Of a stretch of 64,000 bases of DNA, positions 35,176 through 47,260 are shown piece by piece. The translations under genes and the position numbers were made by a program. The stretch comes from Phragmites australis. Taxonomy: Eukaryota; Streptophyta; Magnoliopsida; Poales; Poaceae. The stretch's first letter is position 1. Each line of letters opens with the position of its first letter. The notes below the pieces were generated by a model. The model was not told the DNA's origin. It searched no databases and was given only the letters and a program-made list of their open reading frames with translations. The stretch is taken from the NCBI RefSeq assembly GCF_958298935.1, contig NC_084924.1:27129819-27193818 (forward strand), given 5' to 3'.

Positions 35176-36169
35176 GTAGGTTACCCTGCAGGATTGTCCT
35201 GTTTCCTGGCTACATCTTGGCGTATAGTCAGGATTAGGCAATCATCTTGTCCTGCAAACAACATCAATATATCTAAATTCATATAGATAAACACACTTAT
35301 ATAAGAACTCACTTCATCACAGAATCGCAAAGGTTACAAAGTTCTAATCAATTCATATTACATAAGACCTCACAATCTAGAGTTTCTATAGTGCAACTCG
35401 CTGTGTAAGACCCAATGACCGCCGGTGTTGTGGGCTCCTAATAGGTAATCCATTTTTAAATATCGTTGCATTACCTTGGCCACATAGTCCACAGTGTAGT
35501 CGCTATGAAGTTGGATGACCGAGATTGTAATGGCCTTAGGGTCAAGAAATACGATGGGCTACTTGTTCTTCTTTGTTTCTTTGATCAAGTATCTACAGAT
35601 AAGAATATAGTTAGATTTAAGACTTAGTGAGATTAATTAATTAATGTCTAGTTTCAAGGAACTTACAATGTGAAGATCCATAATAACGATACATCTAAGG
35701 CATCAAGGTTGAATAGGTCATATAAGTCATTGAAACCTACAAGGAAGTATCCGTCTTCAGTTAAGAAATGTCATCATTTTGTATTGTACGACTATGGATT
35801 GAGTCTTGGTGTCTCTAGAAGTCTGCATGTAGTAATTATGCAGGTCAACACATGCTTTTCCCACCCTTGTTAGGTCATCTACCGTCATCAAGGGCTTCCC
35901 ATATTAGAATTTCATATTGGTGCTAGTCCATGCTGCTCCAATGTTCATGGACTTCTTCGCCGAAACAATAGCATTCAACCTCTTCAGCAGGTGCTTCTTA
36001 GAGCCTTTCTTCTTTTCTCTCTTGTCCTTCTTCTTTGGGCTCTTTGGGGGAGACGGAATTGGACCTGGAAGCGAGGCTGCCAAATGAGGAGGAGAAGGTA
36101 GTGAAGCTGGCTTCTCTAGAGGAGGAGAAGGCTGAAAGTACTTGATGTCGACTAGAAGGGGGTGAATAG

Positions 36170-38143
36170 CAGGGTTCAAAAATGCAACGGTAACCACCCA
36201 AAAATCACAGTTACCGACCTTCCCGCTGCGGCTCAATTTCAAAAATCGTTCGGTTACCGAATTTGAATTCAAAAAATTCAAACCGATTTTGAAAAAAAAT
36301 TAAAAAATCCAAAAAAAAAATCTGATAAAAAACTAGAGGTAATTTCAAGAGTATCTGTGAAAACCAAACTTGAAACAAATATCGTTTGGACATCCAAATT
36401 GATGGGAAAACTTCGGACATATTTGTAATGGGCTCGTTTCTGTTCTGGGCCGAATGAACAGTGGACTATGGCCCCATTTACAGCCCACGGCGAATGGATA
36501 AGGTGGCGTCGGATTGGAGCGTCCTGGCAGCGCTACACTTTACCCACCGCAAATGCAGAAGCTCCACGAGCGGCGCCGGCGACATCCCGATCCAATCCGC
36601 CGAAGGACGGCGCAAATCCGGTGGTCAAGCAACGGTTATCGGTGGTTTATACTCGGTTACCGACCGAATTAATTCGGTAACCGACCTGTGGCCCAGCTCG
36701 TCTGTGGATTTTGGCGCAAACTTGGTAACCGCTTCAACCCCGTCGGTAACCGCTTCATTTTGCGCGATTTATGCAGTGTAACGGTCGGTAACCGCTGTAG
36801 TTAGCGCGATTTTAGCATTTTAACGGTCGGTATCGTGTTATTTTGACGATGCATTGCGTTATTAGTTCTGTTGTGAACTGTGTAGTAATTTTTTTTTTGT
36901 GTAAAATGCATTGTTCGGTGATGAGTTTGGGTGATTCGTTGAGTTATAGACCTTATTACATTGAATTGTCCATGTACATGTGAATGATGGTAATATTTGT
37001 GCTACATAATCGGTTATTTAGGTGTATATGATGCTAATATTCGGTCAAATAAGTTTATTAGTTGGATAAGCATTGATAATTTTTGTTCAATTGAGTTGGG
37101 TAATGATTTGAACACATGTGGGCATATGTATTAGTAGGCTAACCTTCGAGATTTCTTCTTCCTACAGAAAAATTGCAAATTAATCGATAACAGATAAAGA
37201 TGTGGTGTGGCAGCATGGGGACAATTTGGCCCCGGGTTTTAGGTGTAATTATTGCAATAAGTCGAAGAGAGGCGGTGGTGCCACAAGGTTAAAAGAACAT
37301 TTGGCAGGGCGTGGATCAAATGTTGTACACTGTGATAGGGTGCAACCGATGATTGACACCGGGTCATGGAGTGCCAAGGGAAAGAAAGCGAAGGAAGCTA
37401 TTGGTGTGGCATGGTCCAAATTTTTTCACACTTCAGGCATTCCTGGCAGAAGGGCGGACGATGCATTCTTTATCGCTGCAGTTAAAGAAACACAAAAATG
37501 GGGTGAGTGATTTAGTTTGCAATGAATTTATTATTGTCATACTTCTTTCTTTTTGAGGTCTGATCATTTGTTCTATAACAGGCGAGGGTGTAACATATAT
37601 ATTTATTAATTTCAGGCACTGCATATGTAATATACGCATATATTCGAAACAATAATTATATGTTCGTGCTTGAATTGCTATTACTATCTGTTTGTTGCCT
37701 TCGAAACATAAAAAATTAGCAAAGGTCATGCCAAAATTTTATATGATATTAGAAAACATATCATGGTTATATACTATTTTTCCTCATGATTTAGTGGGCA
37801 ATTATTTGTTTATTATGATTTTTCAACTTAATTATTGATAATGCATCCACACATGTCGGTAATCGCTAAAAATCGATCGGTAATCGCATCAATTCGGTCG
37901 GTATTCGACCTATCGGTAACCGCCCAAACCGCTCGATTTATCGAGCAAACCGCTCGGTAACCGGTCCAAACCGACCGGTTACCGAGAGGGCAAAAACACG
38001 ATTTTTTTCGCAAAAATTCAAATTTTGCCGAATGAATTTTCTCCGAATTTTTTTTAATTTTTGACCGGTAACCACGGTTACCACGGTTTTTCGGTTACCG
38101 CCGGAGGTCGGTAACCGACCTCCGGTCGGTAACGTGAACCTTG
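36170..38143 (+). mobile_element. hAT transposon inside the solo LTR
   Basis: The element starts CAGGGTTCA and ends TGAACCTTG, inverted ends typical of hAT, and is flanked by GTGAATAG (36162-36169) and GTGCATAG (38144-38151), an 8-bp target duplication with one difference. Many copies of the palindromic word CGGTAACCG or TCGGTTACCG lie near both ends. It encodes only a BED zinc finger exon; no catalytic hAT domain remains in its 1974 bp, so it is a deletion derivative. Confidence 0.88.
37190..37502 (+). pseudogene. BED zinc-finger exon of hAT transposase
   Basis: After an acceptor (GATAACAG at 37189) the frame reads DVVWQHGDNLAPGFRCNYCN, then GGGATRLKEHLAGRGSNVVHC. This is a BED zinc finger: W, Cys-x2-Cys, then His and Cys ligands. 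It continues with SKFFHTSGIPGRRADDAFF, which usually leads into the hAT transposase body, and ends at a good donor (G|GTGAGT at 37503). No later transposase exon was found before the element ends at 38143. The fragment could bind DNA but cannot catalyse transposition. Confidence 0.8.
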
Positions 38144-41100
38144 GTGCATAGTCGTTTCTGAAAAATAAAACTTTGTAGCAGATCAGACAGTGTCCGGAAA
38201 CACCGGCTTAATCCGAATACTCTAGGTTCCGGAGTATCCGAGTTCACCCGGATTATCCGGACTATATAGGAACTCGAAATCAAAGTGAATCTAAGCAAGT
38301 CTAGTTTGGTCTACGAGTTAACACATGCTCTATAAGATGTATACGCTCCTTTTCAACAACAACCTGCACCCAAGTACTCACAAGCAACAAGATTGGGGCA
38401 AATCCCCAAATATCAATTTGAACGAGTAAAGCGCAAGAAAGTAATGGAGACAATATTTGTTCTCGAAGTTCGACCACCTCACAAAGAAATGCTTACGTCT
38501 CTATTAATGAGCTCACAAAGAGCTGGGTCTCTTTCAACCCTATCCTCACCCAAGCGACCACAAAGATCGAGCTAGAGTTCTTACTCAAATCAAGGGTGAT
38601 ACAAATTTCCCATGGCACTCCACAAAAATTGGGTGCTCTCCGGGTGACTCCTTGCCGTCTAGAAGCACGAAGCTTCAAGAGTAAAGAATGCAAATCACAG
38701 CTTGGCAAAGAATTCAAATGCTCAAAGATTGGATTTTTGCTCTCTTGCTCTAGATTTCACTCCCCAAACCCTAACTCTGAAATCTTGCAAAGATCAAAGC
38801 ACTAGAGGGGTTTGGGAGGGCTATTGAATGCTTTTAAGGTATTTGTTCGTAGGTAGCTCAGCAGCATTGAATGAAGGGGGTGAAGAGGTATTCATACCAT
38901 TCCCCAAAAAATTAGCCGTTACAGTGCTTTTCGAATAAACTCGAAGTATCTTGGTTCACCCGGAGACTCCAGGTAGCACAGAAACACATGCACCAACCAT
39001 GTCAGGAACTAGTCGTTACAGGACTTTTACACTGACCCGGAGTATCCAGGTTCACCCGAAGACTCCAGGTAACACTTGTGAAACAGCCGAGATCTCAGTC
39101 CAGTGGATGCCCGGAGGGTCCAAAAGCATCAGGACTCGGAGACTCCAGCTTTAGCACGTTCGACAAATAGAGACTCTTTCTCGGAGTCTCACTCGGAGAC
39201 TCCAGGCTCAGACTTATGCCAGACAGAGACCCTCTCTAGGAGTCTCACTCAGAGACTCCGGGACACTAACAGAATCCGGAGTATCCAGGCTAACCCGGAG
39301 ACTCCAAGCTCAAACAACTCTGCCCTTTTTCCCAGTGCCCATGAGTGATTGTGTCTCTCAATTTTTTATTCTAAAAAGATACTTTGAGCACTGAAACACT
39401 AGCAAGACTATCAAAATGCATCCCTTTTGATAGTACGGCATTCCTAAACTCAAATTCAAAAGTAAAATTAATTAAACCCTATTGAGTTTCTTCATGCTGC
39501 TTCTCTTTTCTTTTTGAGGGATGCCAACTTCTTTTAACCTTTTCAGTAGGACTAAAACCTGTTCATAATCTTGATAAACTCATTAGTCTCTTAATCGTTT
39601 ATCATCAATTAGCCAAACCCCACAAAGGGGCCTAGATGCACTTTCAAAGGCAGAAGATGCCTTCTCTAGAAGTAAGGGGCATGGCGACGGTGCACGTGAA
39701 GCTCGTCCAGACTGGGATGCACTGGAGACCACGATGTTGCCCCTCTTCCACTGGATCCTTTGACGAAGAGCTTCACCCAAAGTTGTGAGTTCATCATTGG
39801 AGGGGAGCTCCAACATGTGATCGGTGGCATTGCTATGTACCATGTCCACTATAACCATAGCACATATGGAACCGTGTGTAAGATATGGATGTCTGGAAGC
39901 ACCTGACCTCTTGCAATCTCAATGTAATACCCGCCAGGCCTAATTACAAGGCTGTAGGGCCCTTCTAGTAGGTCAATCGTATCCGGCTCAATAACTGTGG
40001 CTACTGGTTGATCGAGCTCCTTGGAGGTGCAACTATTCTTCCGTGCATTTCTGGGGCTAGCTTCCTTTTGAGCGAAAATCTCTATTCGTTGTGCTGCAAG
40101 AGTTTGCATGATGTTTGCATGAACTTTCTGGGTGATGCCTCGTGTCAATGCATCCATATCCACTGCACCCGATCTCTTCCTCTTCCTATACATTCTAAGG
40201 TCTTCGGGAAAGCCGTATTTCCAGCCCTGGGAACTGGATACACCTCGCACTTGACTTGGGTGCTCTGGGTTTCCCAGTGCCACTGAGAGAACATTCTGTT
40301 CCATAACCCTAGTGAAAGAACCTTGACTAGATATGGCTGTCTTTTTTTTTTTTACCTTTTCTGCAATTGACTAGGTTTCACTGTTTCTAAATATGATTTC
40401 TTCGCTTTCGGACAACTCACCCCTTGCATGTAAATATGACTGTGACCATCATGGGAATTACAACAAAGGATTCTCGTGGCCTTCTTTGGCTAAATTTTCA
40501 CCCTATGCCTACCATTTCACCCTTTTCCCCATGTACCCGGTTGTGCCGGTCCTGTGGTTGTGCTTGTTCCTAATCCGAAGCTGCTTCTTCTCCTCACTCT
40601 TCTTTTTTGAACTGCTCTGAGCTCTTCATTTGCACAAAAGCATCCCAATCTTCCACTTTCAAGTGCTTGTAGCGGTCGAATGGCGTCACCACTTTAGCTG
40701 AGTACCAATTAACAAGCTTGCTCTTAAAGATTCGGTGATGTTTTGCAATCGCTTTCATTGATGCATTGACCGTGGTGATCGTTTGACGCTCAGTCATGTT
40801 TTTAGGGTACTTCAGATACTCCTTGATGTCATTATTGACCAAGTCCCTCTTCGCTTTGTCGCTGAGGTCATCAAACTTAATCATTATTGGTACCCTCTCC
40901 CGAGCAATGAGCCATGCGACTCTCTGAAGCTATTCAAGGTTTTCATCTATAGGTAGCTTGTCAGCATCGATTCCCGTGACGGTAACCTTGTTCGTCGGCC
41001 ACTGTGTTTGTGACCTTGGCTTTTGAGCTCATGCACCACTACCAGCTGTCTAACTTGGAGACTGCACTTCCTCCATCTAGAGAGAAAACAAGGGGGGTTG

Positions 41101-41330
41101 ACATGAACAAAAAATATTCCTCCGTTCAAGAAGTATGAAATACATTGATTCATCTCAATACCTCTTCAGCGGGATCATAGCCGGAGCTACTTTCCTGATG
41201 CCGGCTCAGAGGCTCACACAGAATAGGGCTCAGGCTGTGCCATGAGTGCTGACTTCCACTGCTGCTGGAGGAGGATGACGGGTGCGGGCTTGGGCTCCTA
41301 TCCGCCCCATATGTTTCCGGGGGTGACCTC

Positions 41331-42729
41331 TAGTGTGAGCATCCGCTGTGCTTGTATTTTCTTAGGGGTTGTTGTCCTCTTCTGCCATATAGTACTTAAT
41401 CAACCACTAGATTATTGTTTGCCTAGAAAAAACTAAGAATTTATAAACAATCTAGATGATACACTAGATTATCATTTAAAATGGAAGAGTAGAGAAGGCA
41501 GGATCAAGTGTAGTATATTATATTCTTAATAGAGGAAAGGAAAGGAATCATGAGTATTGAAAATGAATTATATGTATATGTACAAAGCAACACATTTGAA
41601 ATATGTTCTAGTAATTTTACACAATCTATCTTTTTGTCTGCACCATTCTTTCAAATCTCGTACTTAGAGAAATAAAACTAATGAAATGACATCATGACTA
41701 CATATGCATGCTTGTGTTATATTAAGAGGGGGGGGGGGAGTAACCATAGCATATATATATATATATATAATTTTAATCCATCAAAACTAATCTTAAATTT
41801 GGGACATGCTAGATTATCATTTGAGTACTGCACTACTGCTTTATGGTTCATGTTGCTCTGCTTACCAAATGCCAATGTATGTTATTCAGTATTTTAGTTT
41901 TGCCACTAATTTGCATCCATGGAAATTTATATATTTGGCAAAGATGTGTATGCATCCGTGAAACTATGTATGTGGAAAATATGTGTATGCATGAGTCCAG
42001 TTGCAATGTAGATCATCCAAGTTTTATGCAATCTTATTATTAGCAGATGCTATAAGGCAAACCAGGAGTACTTCAGATATCAAACTCATGCCGTGGTACT
42101 GTAGGGGTGCTAGCTAGCAGGCTCAGAGTTGACAACAAGACAAACAATCTAGCTAGTGCATTGAAGTAAATTTCTATTTGCCTGTGATCTTCCAAAATAG
42201 TTACATGTCTATTGGAAGCCAAACAATCTAGCTAGGGAAGGGAAAGGGGCCAGCGAGCTTCACCTCGGTGGGGGGGGGGGATCATGGTTTGGTTGGCTCG
42301 GTTGGAGGGCGGCCAGAGGTGGCGGTTGACGGAGGGGGTCCGTGGAGGAGGTCGGGCGGCTGCCGGAGAAGAGGAAGGAGACACACGGTTGGGGGAGCGT
42401 GTCAGGCTTTGGCTTGAGGGAGAGGTCGGGGAGCTCCTTGCGCAGATCTTCGATGGATCCCGACGGCAGTCAGTGAGGGAGATGGTGGCCTGGCTTGGTA
42501 GTGCAACTGCTGTTGCTCTGCTCAGGCACGCAAAAGAGAGGGCATCGACGGCAGCGGTGCATGAAGGAGAGGGCGTCAACGGCGGCGGTGCGTGGAGGAG
42601 AGGGCATCGATGGCAGCGATGTGCGAAGGAGAGGACGTCGACGACGGCAGCATGGGCTCATGGACGAGGAGGCTGGAGGGTGCCAATTAGGGCTAGGACT
42701 TAGGCAAAATGACACCGGGAGAGATGGGA
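41331..42729. other. CACTA interior; simple repeats and GC-rich block
   Basis: No gene is supportable. The stretch includes a poly-G run (about 41720-41732), an (AT)n run (about 41752-41769), another poly-G run (about 42270-42279) and a GC-rich block (42240-42720). ORFs on both strands of that block follow from its composition and its tandem repeats. Confidence 0.5.
42527..42655. repeat. About 33-bp tandem repeat, four copies
   Basis: Four diverged copies of a unit of the form GGAGAGGGCATCGACGGCAG followed by CGGTGCGTGGA. The period is close to 33 bp, so the frames stay open on both strands. Confidence 0.7.
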
Positions 42730-43020
42730 CGAATATATACAGTTTAGTTATAGGTAATAGCTGAAGAGTATCATCCGTCACCTATGACTAATCACTAATT
42801 AGTCATAGGTGACAGGTGAACAATATCAACCGTCACCTATGATTATTCACCCCTCACCTATTCATTATAATAAGTGACGGGTTAAGAGTATCACCCTTCA
42901 CCTATGATTAATTAGTGATCGATGAAGAAAGTCATATGTGACAGGTGAACAATATCACCCGTCATCTATGACTAATCACATAGGTGACGGGTCAATAGTA
43001 TAACCCGTCACTTATCACTT
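42730..43020. repeat. Third CACTA subterminal repeat array
   Basis: Seven or more copies of TCATAGGTGACAGGT/ACCCGTCACCTATGA in both orientations. The word is closest to that at the left end of the large CACTA element (34780-34910). It lies between the two transposon genes rather than at an end. Confidence 0.75.
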
Positions 43021-43274
43021 GTAATATTAATATTACAAATTCAAATTCAAATAACTTGAAACCTAAAATTTCTCAAATTGAAATAACTTGAAACTTATAA
43101 TTTCTCAAATTCAAATAACATGAAACCTAAAGTTTCTCAAATTCAAATTCATTACTTTTTATATGTAATTTGACACTTAATTATTTGACATTAATATTAC
43201 AAATTTAATATATACAAATTCAAATTTGACATTAATATTACAAATTTGACACTCAAATTCAAATTTCATCATTT
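43021..43274. other. AT-rich spacer with AAATTCAAAT repeats
   Basis: The stretch is built mostly from repeated AAATTCAAAT, GACACTCAAATT and GACATTAATATTACAAATTT words. No coding sequence. Confidence 0.6.
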
Positions 43275-46200
43275 TCATGCTTTCTTGACACGGATCCCTT
43301 CGTTATGGTCGGAGTGCAAGTATAGAGTTTTCTCGGTCATTGAAAGGCGTGGCACGATTACAGTAGCAAAAGGGAGGATTTTATTGAATTGATTGAAGTC
43401 CTCCTCATCATCGACGTTTGCAACTCCGACGATGAGTCTTTTCCTAGTGAGAACCACATGACGTTTCTTCTTTGTTGTGTCGGTCACATAAAAGATTTGG
43501 CGAACATCTTTAGCGAGTACGAAGGGTTCAGACTTGTATCCGACATGTTTGAGATCATCCATACTTGTCATTAGTGACACCCTATATCCTATATACCCAA
43601 CAGCACCGAAATAGGGCTACCTTGAATTCCCAAGTAGTTTACCTCCCAGATCTCCTTTATTTGATCATAGTATGTGCCCATCTGCATGTTGTTGTCATAA
43701 GTATCTATACGGACACCACTTGTTCTAGTATATGCTTTTCTTATATTGGGCCAATTGTGTAAAATGTGTATCCGTTTATATCATGCTCTTGATATGTCGC
43801 AACTGTGTATATAGGGCTCGATACCAGTTTTTTTATTAGAGCACTTGTAGGAGTACTCGATTGTCTGATTTGATCTCGGAACCAAATGTAGGAGCACTTG
43901 TAGGTGAACCTTTGCATATGTTGCCTCACAACCCCAGCTTCGGTTTGCCCTGGATTCTCTTCAAGTAGCATCTGCTTGTGCTCATTGACATATGGGCGCA
44001 CTTCACTCATTTGTTGTAGCACGAGAAAATGAGCTTGGTCTTATACCTTGGGATCAGGAGTTATTGCCATCTTCCCCAGAACCCCTACACCTACGAGCCT
44101 CCCCTCATGGCGAGACTTAGGCACACCAATTGGGTTATTTGGGTTGATGTAATCAATATATCACTCCAATACCTTCTCCATCGTGTAACCCTGCACAATG
44201 CACCCCTTAGAAAAGGCTCGATTCTTTACGTATGACTTGAGAACGCCCATATATCTCTCATACGGAAACATGTAATGCAGGAACATAGAGCCAAGGTAGT
44301 GTATCTCTTTCACAAGGTGAGTAGTGATATGTACAATGATATCGAAAAAGGATGGTGGGAAATACACCTCAAGAATACATAGAAGCTCAAATTGTCTTTT
44401 TTTAGCACCTCTAGTGACTCTGGATTGAGCACCTTTTGTTCAATTGCATTGAAGAAAAAACACAGGCTCAGGATATCCTCGAGAACCTTAATTGGGAGGA
44501 AGTTCCTAATAGCTGCCGCAAGTAGTGAGGTTATCATCACATGGCAATCATGGGACTTCATCATGGCGAAATTTATTTTCAGCTCTTTCACTAAAACAAG
44601 TTTTGCGATGTTGGACGAGTAACCGAAGGGAACTTTCACACTGTACAAGAACTCATAGAATTCTTTTTTCTCCTTCTTGGAGAGAGTAATAGCTGCTGGG
44701 GGTAGGTGTTTTCCTTTGTCTGTATCATGTGCATGGAATTCTAGCCTTAAGCCCATTTCTTCAAGGTCAGCTCGTGCGTTCTCATGATCCTTTCCTTTTC
44801 CCCTCATTTGGAGCAATGTACCGATTAGATTCTCGCAGATATTATTCTTTACATGCATGTTATCGATAGAGTGGCAGACATCTAATTTCTCCTAATACTC
44901 TAGCTCGAATAGTATTGATTTCTTGTTTCATATTCCTTTTTGTTCATCGTCCTTGGAGGATCATTTTTGCTTGCCAAGGACAACATTGATATTCTTGACC
45001 TGATTGTGGAGATCTTGCCCGCTGAAATGCCTTAGAGGTAACGATTTCTCCCTTGTGCTATCGAACTGCTTGTCTATGTTTCGGTATAGGTGCTTCCTGG
45101 GAAGGAAACGTCGGTGCTGCATGTACACTATTTTCTTTGAGTTTTTCAACCTCAAATTACATGTGTCATCTAAGCAATGGGGGCAAGCTTCACCTTTTCT
45201 TTTGCTCTGACCTGACAAGTTATGAAGTGCTGGTAGATCATTGATGGTGACGAACAACATGACATGCAAGGTAAAGTACTCTTGGTTGTACTGATCCCAA
45301 ACCTCGACGTCTTCAGACTAGATTTTCTTAAGATCATTGACTAAAGGCATGAAATACACATCGATATTGTTGCCAGGTTGTTTCGGTCTGGATATTGAGA
45401 TTGACAACATAATGTATTTTCATTTATTACAAAGCCAGGGTGGAAGGCTATATATTGACAATACAACAGGCTAGATGCTATGTGAGGTACTAATGTTACC
45501 AAATGGATTCATGTCATCTGTGCTCATAGTAAACCTAACATTTCTCAATTCTTCAGCGAACCAACCAAATATGGAATCAATGGTTCGCTACTGAGTGGAA
45601 TTTTCCACTAGGTGTCGTATCATTGCGTCGTTCTTATGACCCTCCTTATGCCAACACACTAATTGGAACTCCTTTCTGTTGGTAAGCAATCACTTCAGAC
45701 AGGGAATTACAGAAAAATACCACACCACCTTCTTAGGCGAGCCTTTACTTTTTTGCCTTCATCCCCATCACCACCATCATTTCTACACTTATATCGATGG
45801 GTTTTACACATGGCGCATTGATCCAGCTCTACATATTCTCCATGAAACAAGATACAATCTTACTTACATGTATGTATCTTTTCTATTTCCAGTCCTAAAG
45901 GATAAATTATCTTCTTCGCGTTGTAGACGCCCTTGAGCACCAAGTTCCCCTTTGGTAGCATGTCCCTTAGCAGATCCAGCAATACTTCGAAACTCTTGCC
46001 AGTCGAACCATATGTTGCCTTCAACTGTAGAAGCTTTAGGTCCCAAATAGCCACGTGTACTTCTCTTACAGTTAGGACAAAGGGGCACCTTAGAATCTCG
46101 CACAAATTTCTAGAATTTAGCAAACTCACCACTATTATACTCGTCGTGCCGTTTGATATCCCGCACTATCTGGTTCACATTCTCCACAAAATTCTCAAGA

Positions 46201-46565
46201 TCATTATCATTGAAACCTAATATGTCCTCGTCCCTGAGATCATAACCCATATCACCGGGTGTAAGTCCTTGATCCACACTATCGGTATGGAGGCCCCGAT
46301 CCATCTCTCCTTCGTTAAGGCCTTCTTCGTCATGTTTGTTCTAACATATATAATTCTCTTTAAATCTATGCATGACTAAATGTGCATGGACATTGTCTGA
46401 TTTTGGGAACTGCTTATCATTCTTTTAATCGCGATATGGACAATACATTACCGTTTTACCATCATCTTTCATATCTGCCAAAACATCACTCATGAAATAC
46501 TTCACCCTGCTCAGGTACTCCGGACAAGTCTGGGTCTCAAGGTACATCCAACCTCTGTTCACCAT
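43275..46565 (-). pseudogene. CACTA TNP2-type transposase
   Basis: The minus-strand pieces follow the order of CACTA TNP2 transposases. The transposase-associated N-terminus starts at ATG 46565 (MVNRGWMYLETQTCPEYL). Next are KSFEVLLDLLRDMLPKGN with YPLGLEIEKIHTCK (46020-45860), then the central part with MLFVTINDLPALHNLSGQ, CPHCLDD and YMQHRRFLPRKH (45269-44961). Then come NICENLIGTLL, LPPAAITLSKKEKKEFYEFL and KSHDCHVMITSLLAAAIR (44858-44310). Last are a C-terminal piece with NGYTFYTIGPI (44022-43741) and EPFVLAKDVRQIFYV (43580-43275). In-frame stops (for example after YCPYRD near 46427) and frame changes separate the pieces, so it is a decayed gene. It would have cut and joined element ends in the nucleus. 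Confidence 0.85.
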
Positions 46566-47260
46566 CTACAATGTAAAAATATTCATTCTTCATTAACAAT
46601 TATTACCTTAATTGCGTGATTAAGCATGTGATTAAAATTTTCCATACAATTACACTAGATCTATGGCATCTTGTGGTAGATCAGAAAAACCTAGTATCAT
46701 ATCTAACATAAATATAACTCACTTGCACTAAGATTTTGAATAAAGATACAAAATGATCGATTACAACTGAAAGCACAAAAAATCTACCAAATATGGGTTA
46801 AAGGAGAAGAAAAGGGGGAGATGCAAACCTTTAAAGACCTAGCAACAATTCAAACTTCAAATCAACAAGATATTTGAGTCTCTCTAGTGGAACTGAAGAA
46901 AATTTCCATATCTATTGTGCGTGCAAAACTGTTGAGTTATGTAACTATTAGGCACACACACAATTGTTCATTAGCTCTTATAACAAACCTAAGTCATAAG
47001 TGACAGGTCATAAGATTACATATCACTTATTACAATTATAAATAATAGGTTGTAATATGAGCTGTTACTTATGATTGGCACATGAAGAGTTGTCACATAT
47101 GCTAGGTCATAAGTGACAGGTCGTAACATGATTCGTCCCTTATGATCAGGACATAAATAACAGGTCGTAATATGACCCGTCACTTATGACGGATGTAGGG
47201 AGATCTGTCACTTATGATCATGTTATAAGAAACATATGTAATTATGATCTATCACCAATA
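46566..47260. repeat. TNP2 upstream region with subterminal repeats
   Basis: From 46566 to about 46985 there is AT-rich sequence expected to hold the transposase promoter. From 46985 to 47230 there are repeated CATAAGTGACAGGT, TAACAGGTCGTAA and GACCCGTCACTTATGAC words, the subterminal array of the transposase-proximal end. The CACTA terminus itself is no longer clear. Confidence 0.65.

Larger units (their letters stand above)
36133..39646 (-). repeat. Solo LTR inside the CACTA second ORF
   Basis: The ends are perfect inverted repeats (TGAAAGT and ACTTTCA), flanked by the 5-bp target duplication AAGGC (36128-36132 and 39647-39651). On the minus strand it starts TGAAAGTGCATCTAGGCCCC and ends with CACCCCCTTCTAGTCGACAT close to the terminus, a pattern I know from grass copia-type LTRs. 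Without the inserted hAT it is about 1530 bp. Its U3 carries many CCCGGAGTATCC/CCCGGAGACTCC repeats (38940-39305). No internal coding region is present. Confidence 0.85.
35400..41330 (-). pseudogene. CACTA second ORF with Ulp1-like segment
   Basis: The minus-strand pieces, in order, are: an exon with a Ser-rich run and GYDPAEE (about 41310-41161, donor GAG|GTATTG); a piece with KLVNWYSAKVVTPFDRYKHL and DWDAFVQMKSS (40884-40594); a piece beginning EQNVLSVALGNPEHPSQVRG (40304-39849); a Pro/Lys-rich piece (39858-39655 and 36130-35904); LHNYYMQ (about 35810); and DYTVDYVAKVMQRYLKMDYL...GGHWVLH (about 35500-35400). The last piece resembles the start of a C48 (Ulp1) protease, whose catalytic His lies in the HW motif. 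The Asp and Cys parts are not visible. Stops and frame changes are present and a solo LTR splits the Pro/Lys-rich piece, so it is a pseudogene. Its role in transposition is unknown. Confidence 0.7.
34742..47260 (-). mobile_element. Large decayed CACTA (En/Spm) element
   Basis: Two minus-strand transposon genes lie in the order expected of an autonomous CACTA element: TNP2 transposase (46565-43275) then a second ORF with an Ulp1-like end (about 41330-35400). Arrays of subterminal repeats (CATAAGTGAC, CATAGGTGAC, often followed by GGGT or AGGT) occur at the left (34760-35170) and right (46985-47230). The left terminus reads CACCATGTGAAAAAAAAATC, a mutated CACTA end. The right terminus is eroded, so 47260 is approximate. 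A third array at 42730-43020 lies between the genes, so two elements or an inserted derivative are also possible. Confidence 0.75.

Noticed and set aside
42232..42781. ORFs of 89-139 codons in a GC-rich block
   Set aside because: Both strands are open because of composition and 33-bp repeats. There are no known domains, and the block lies between CACTA transposon parts.
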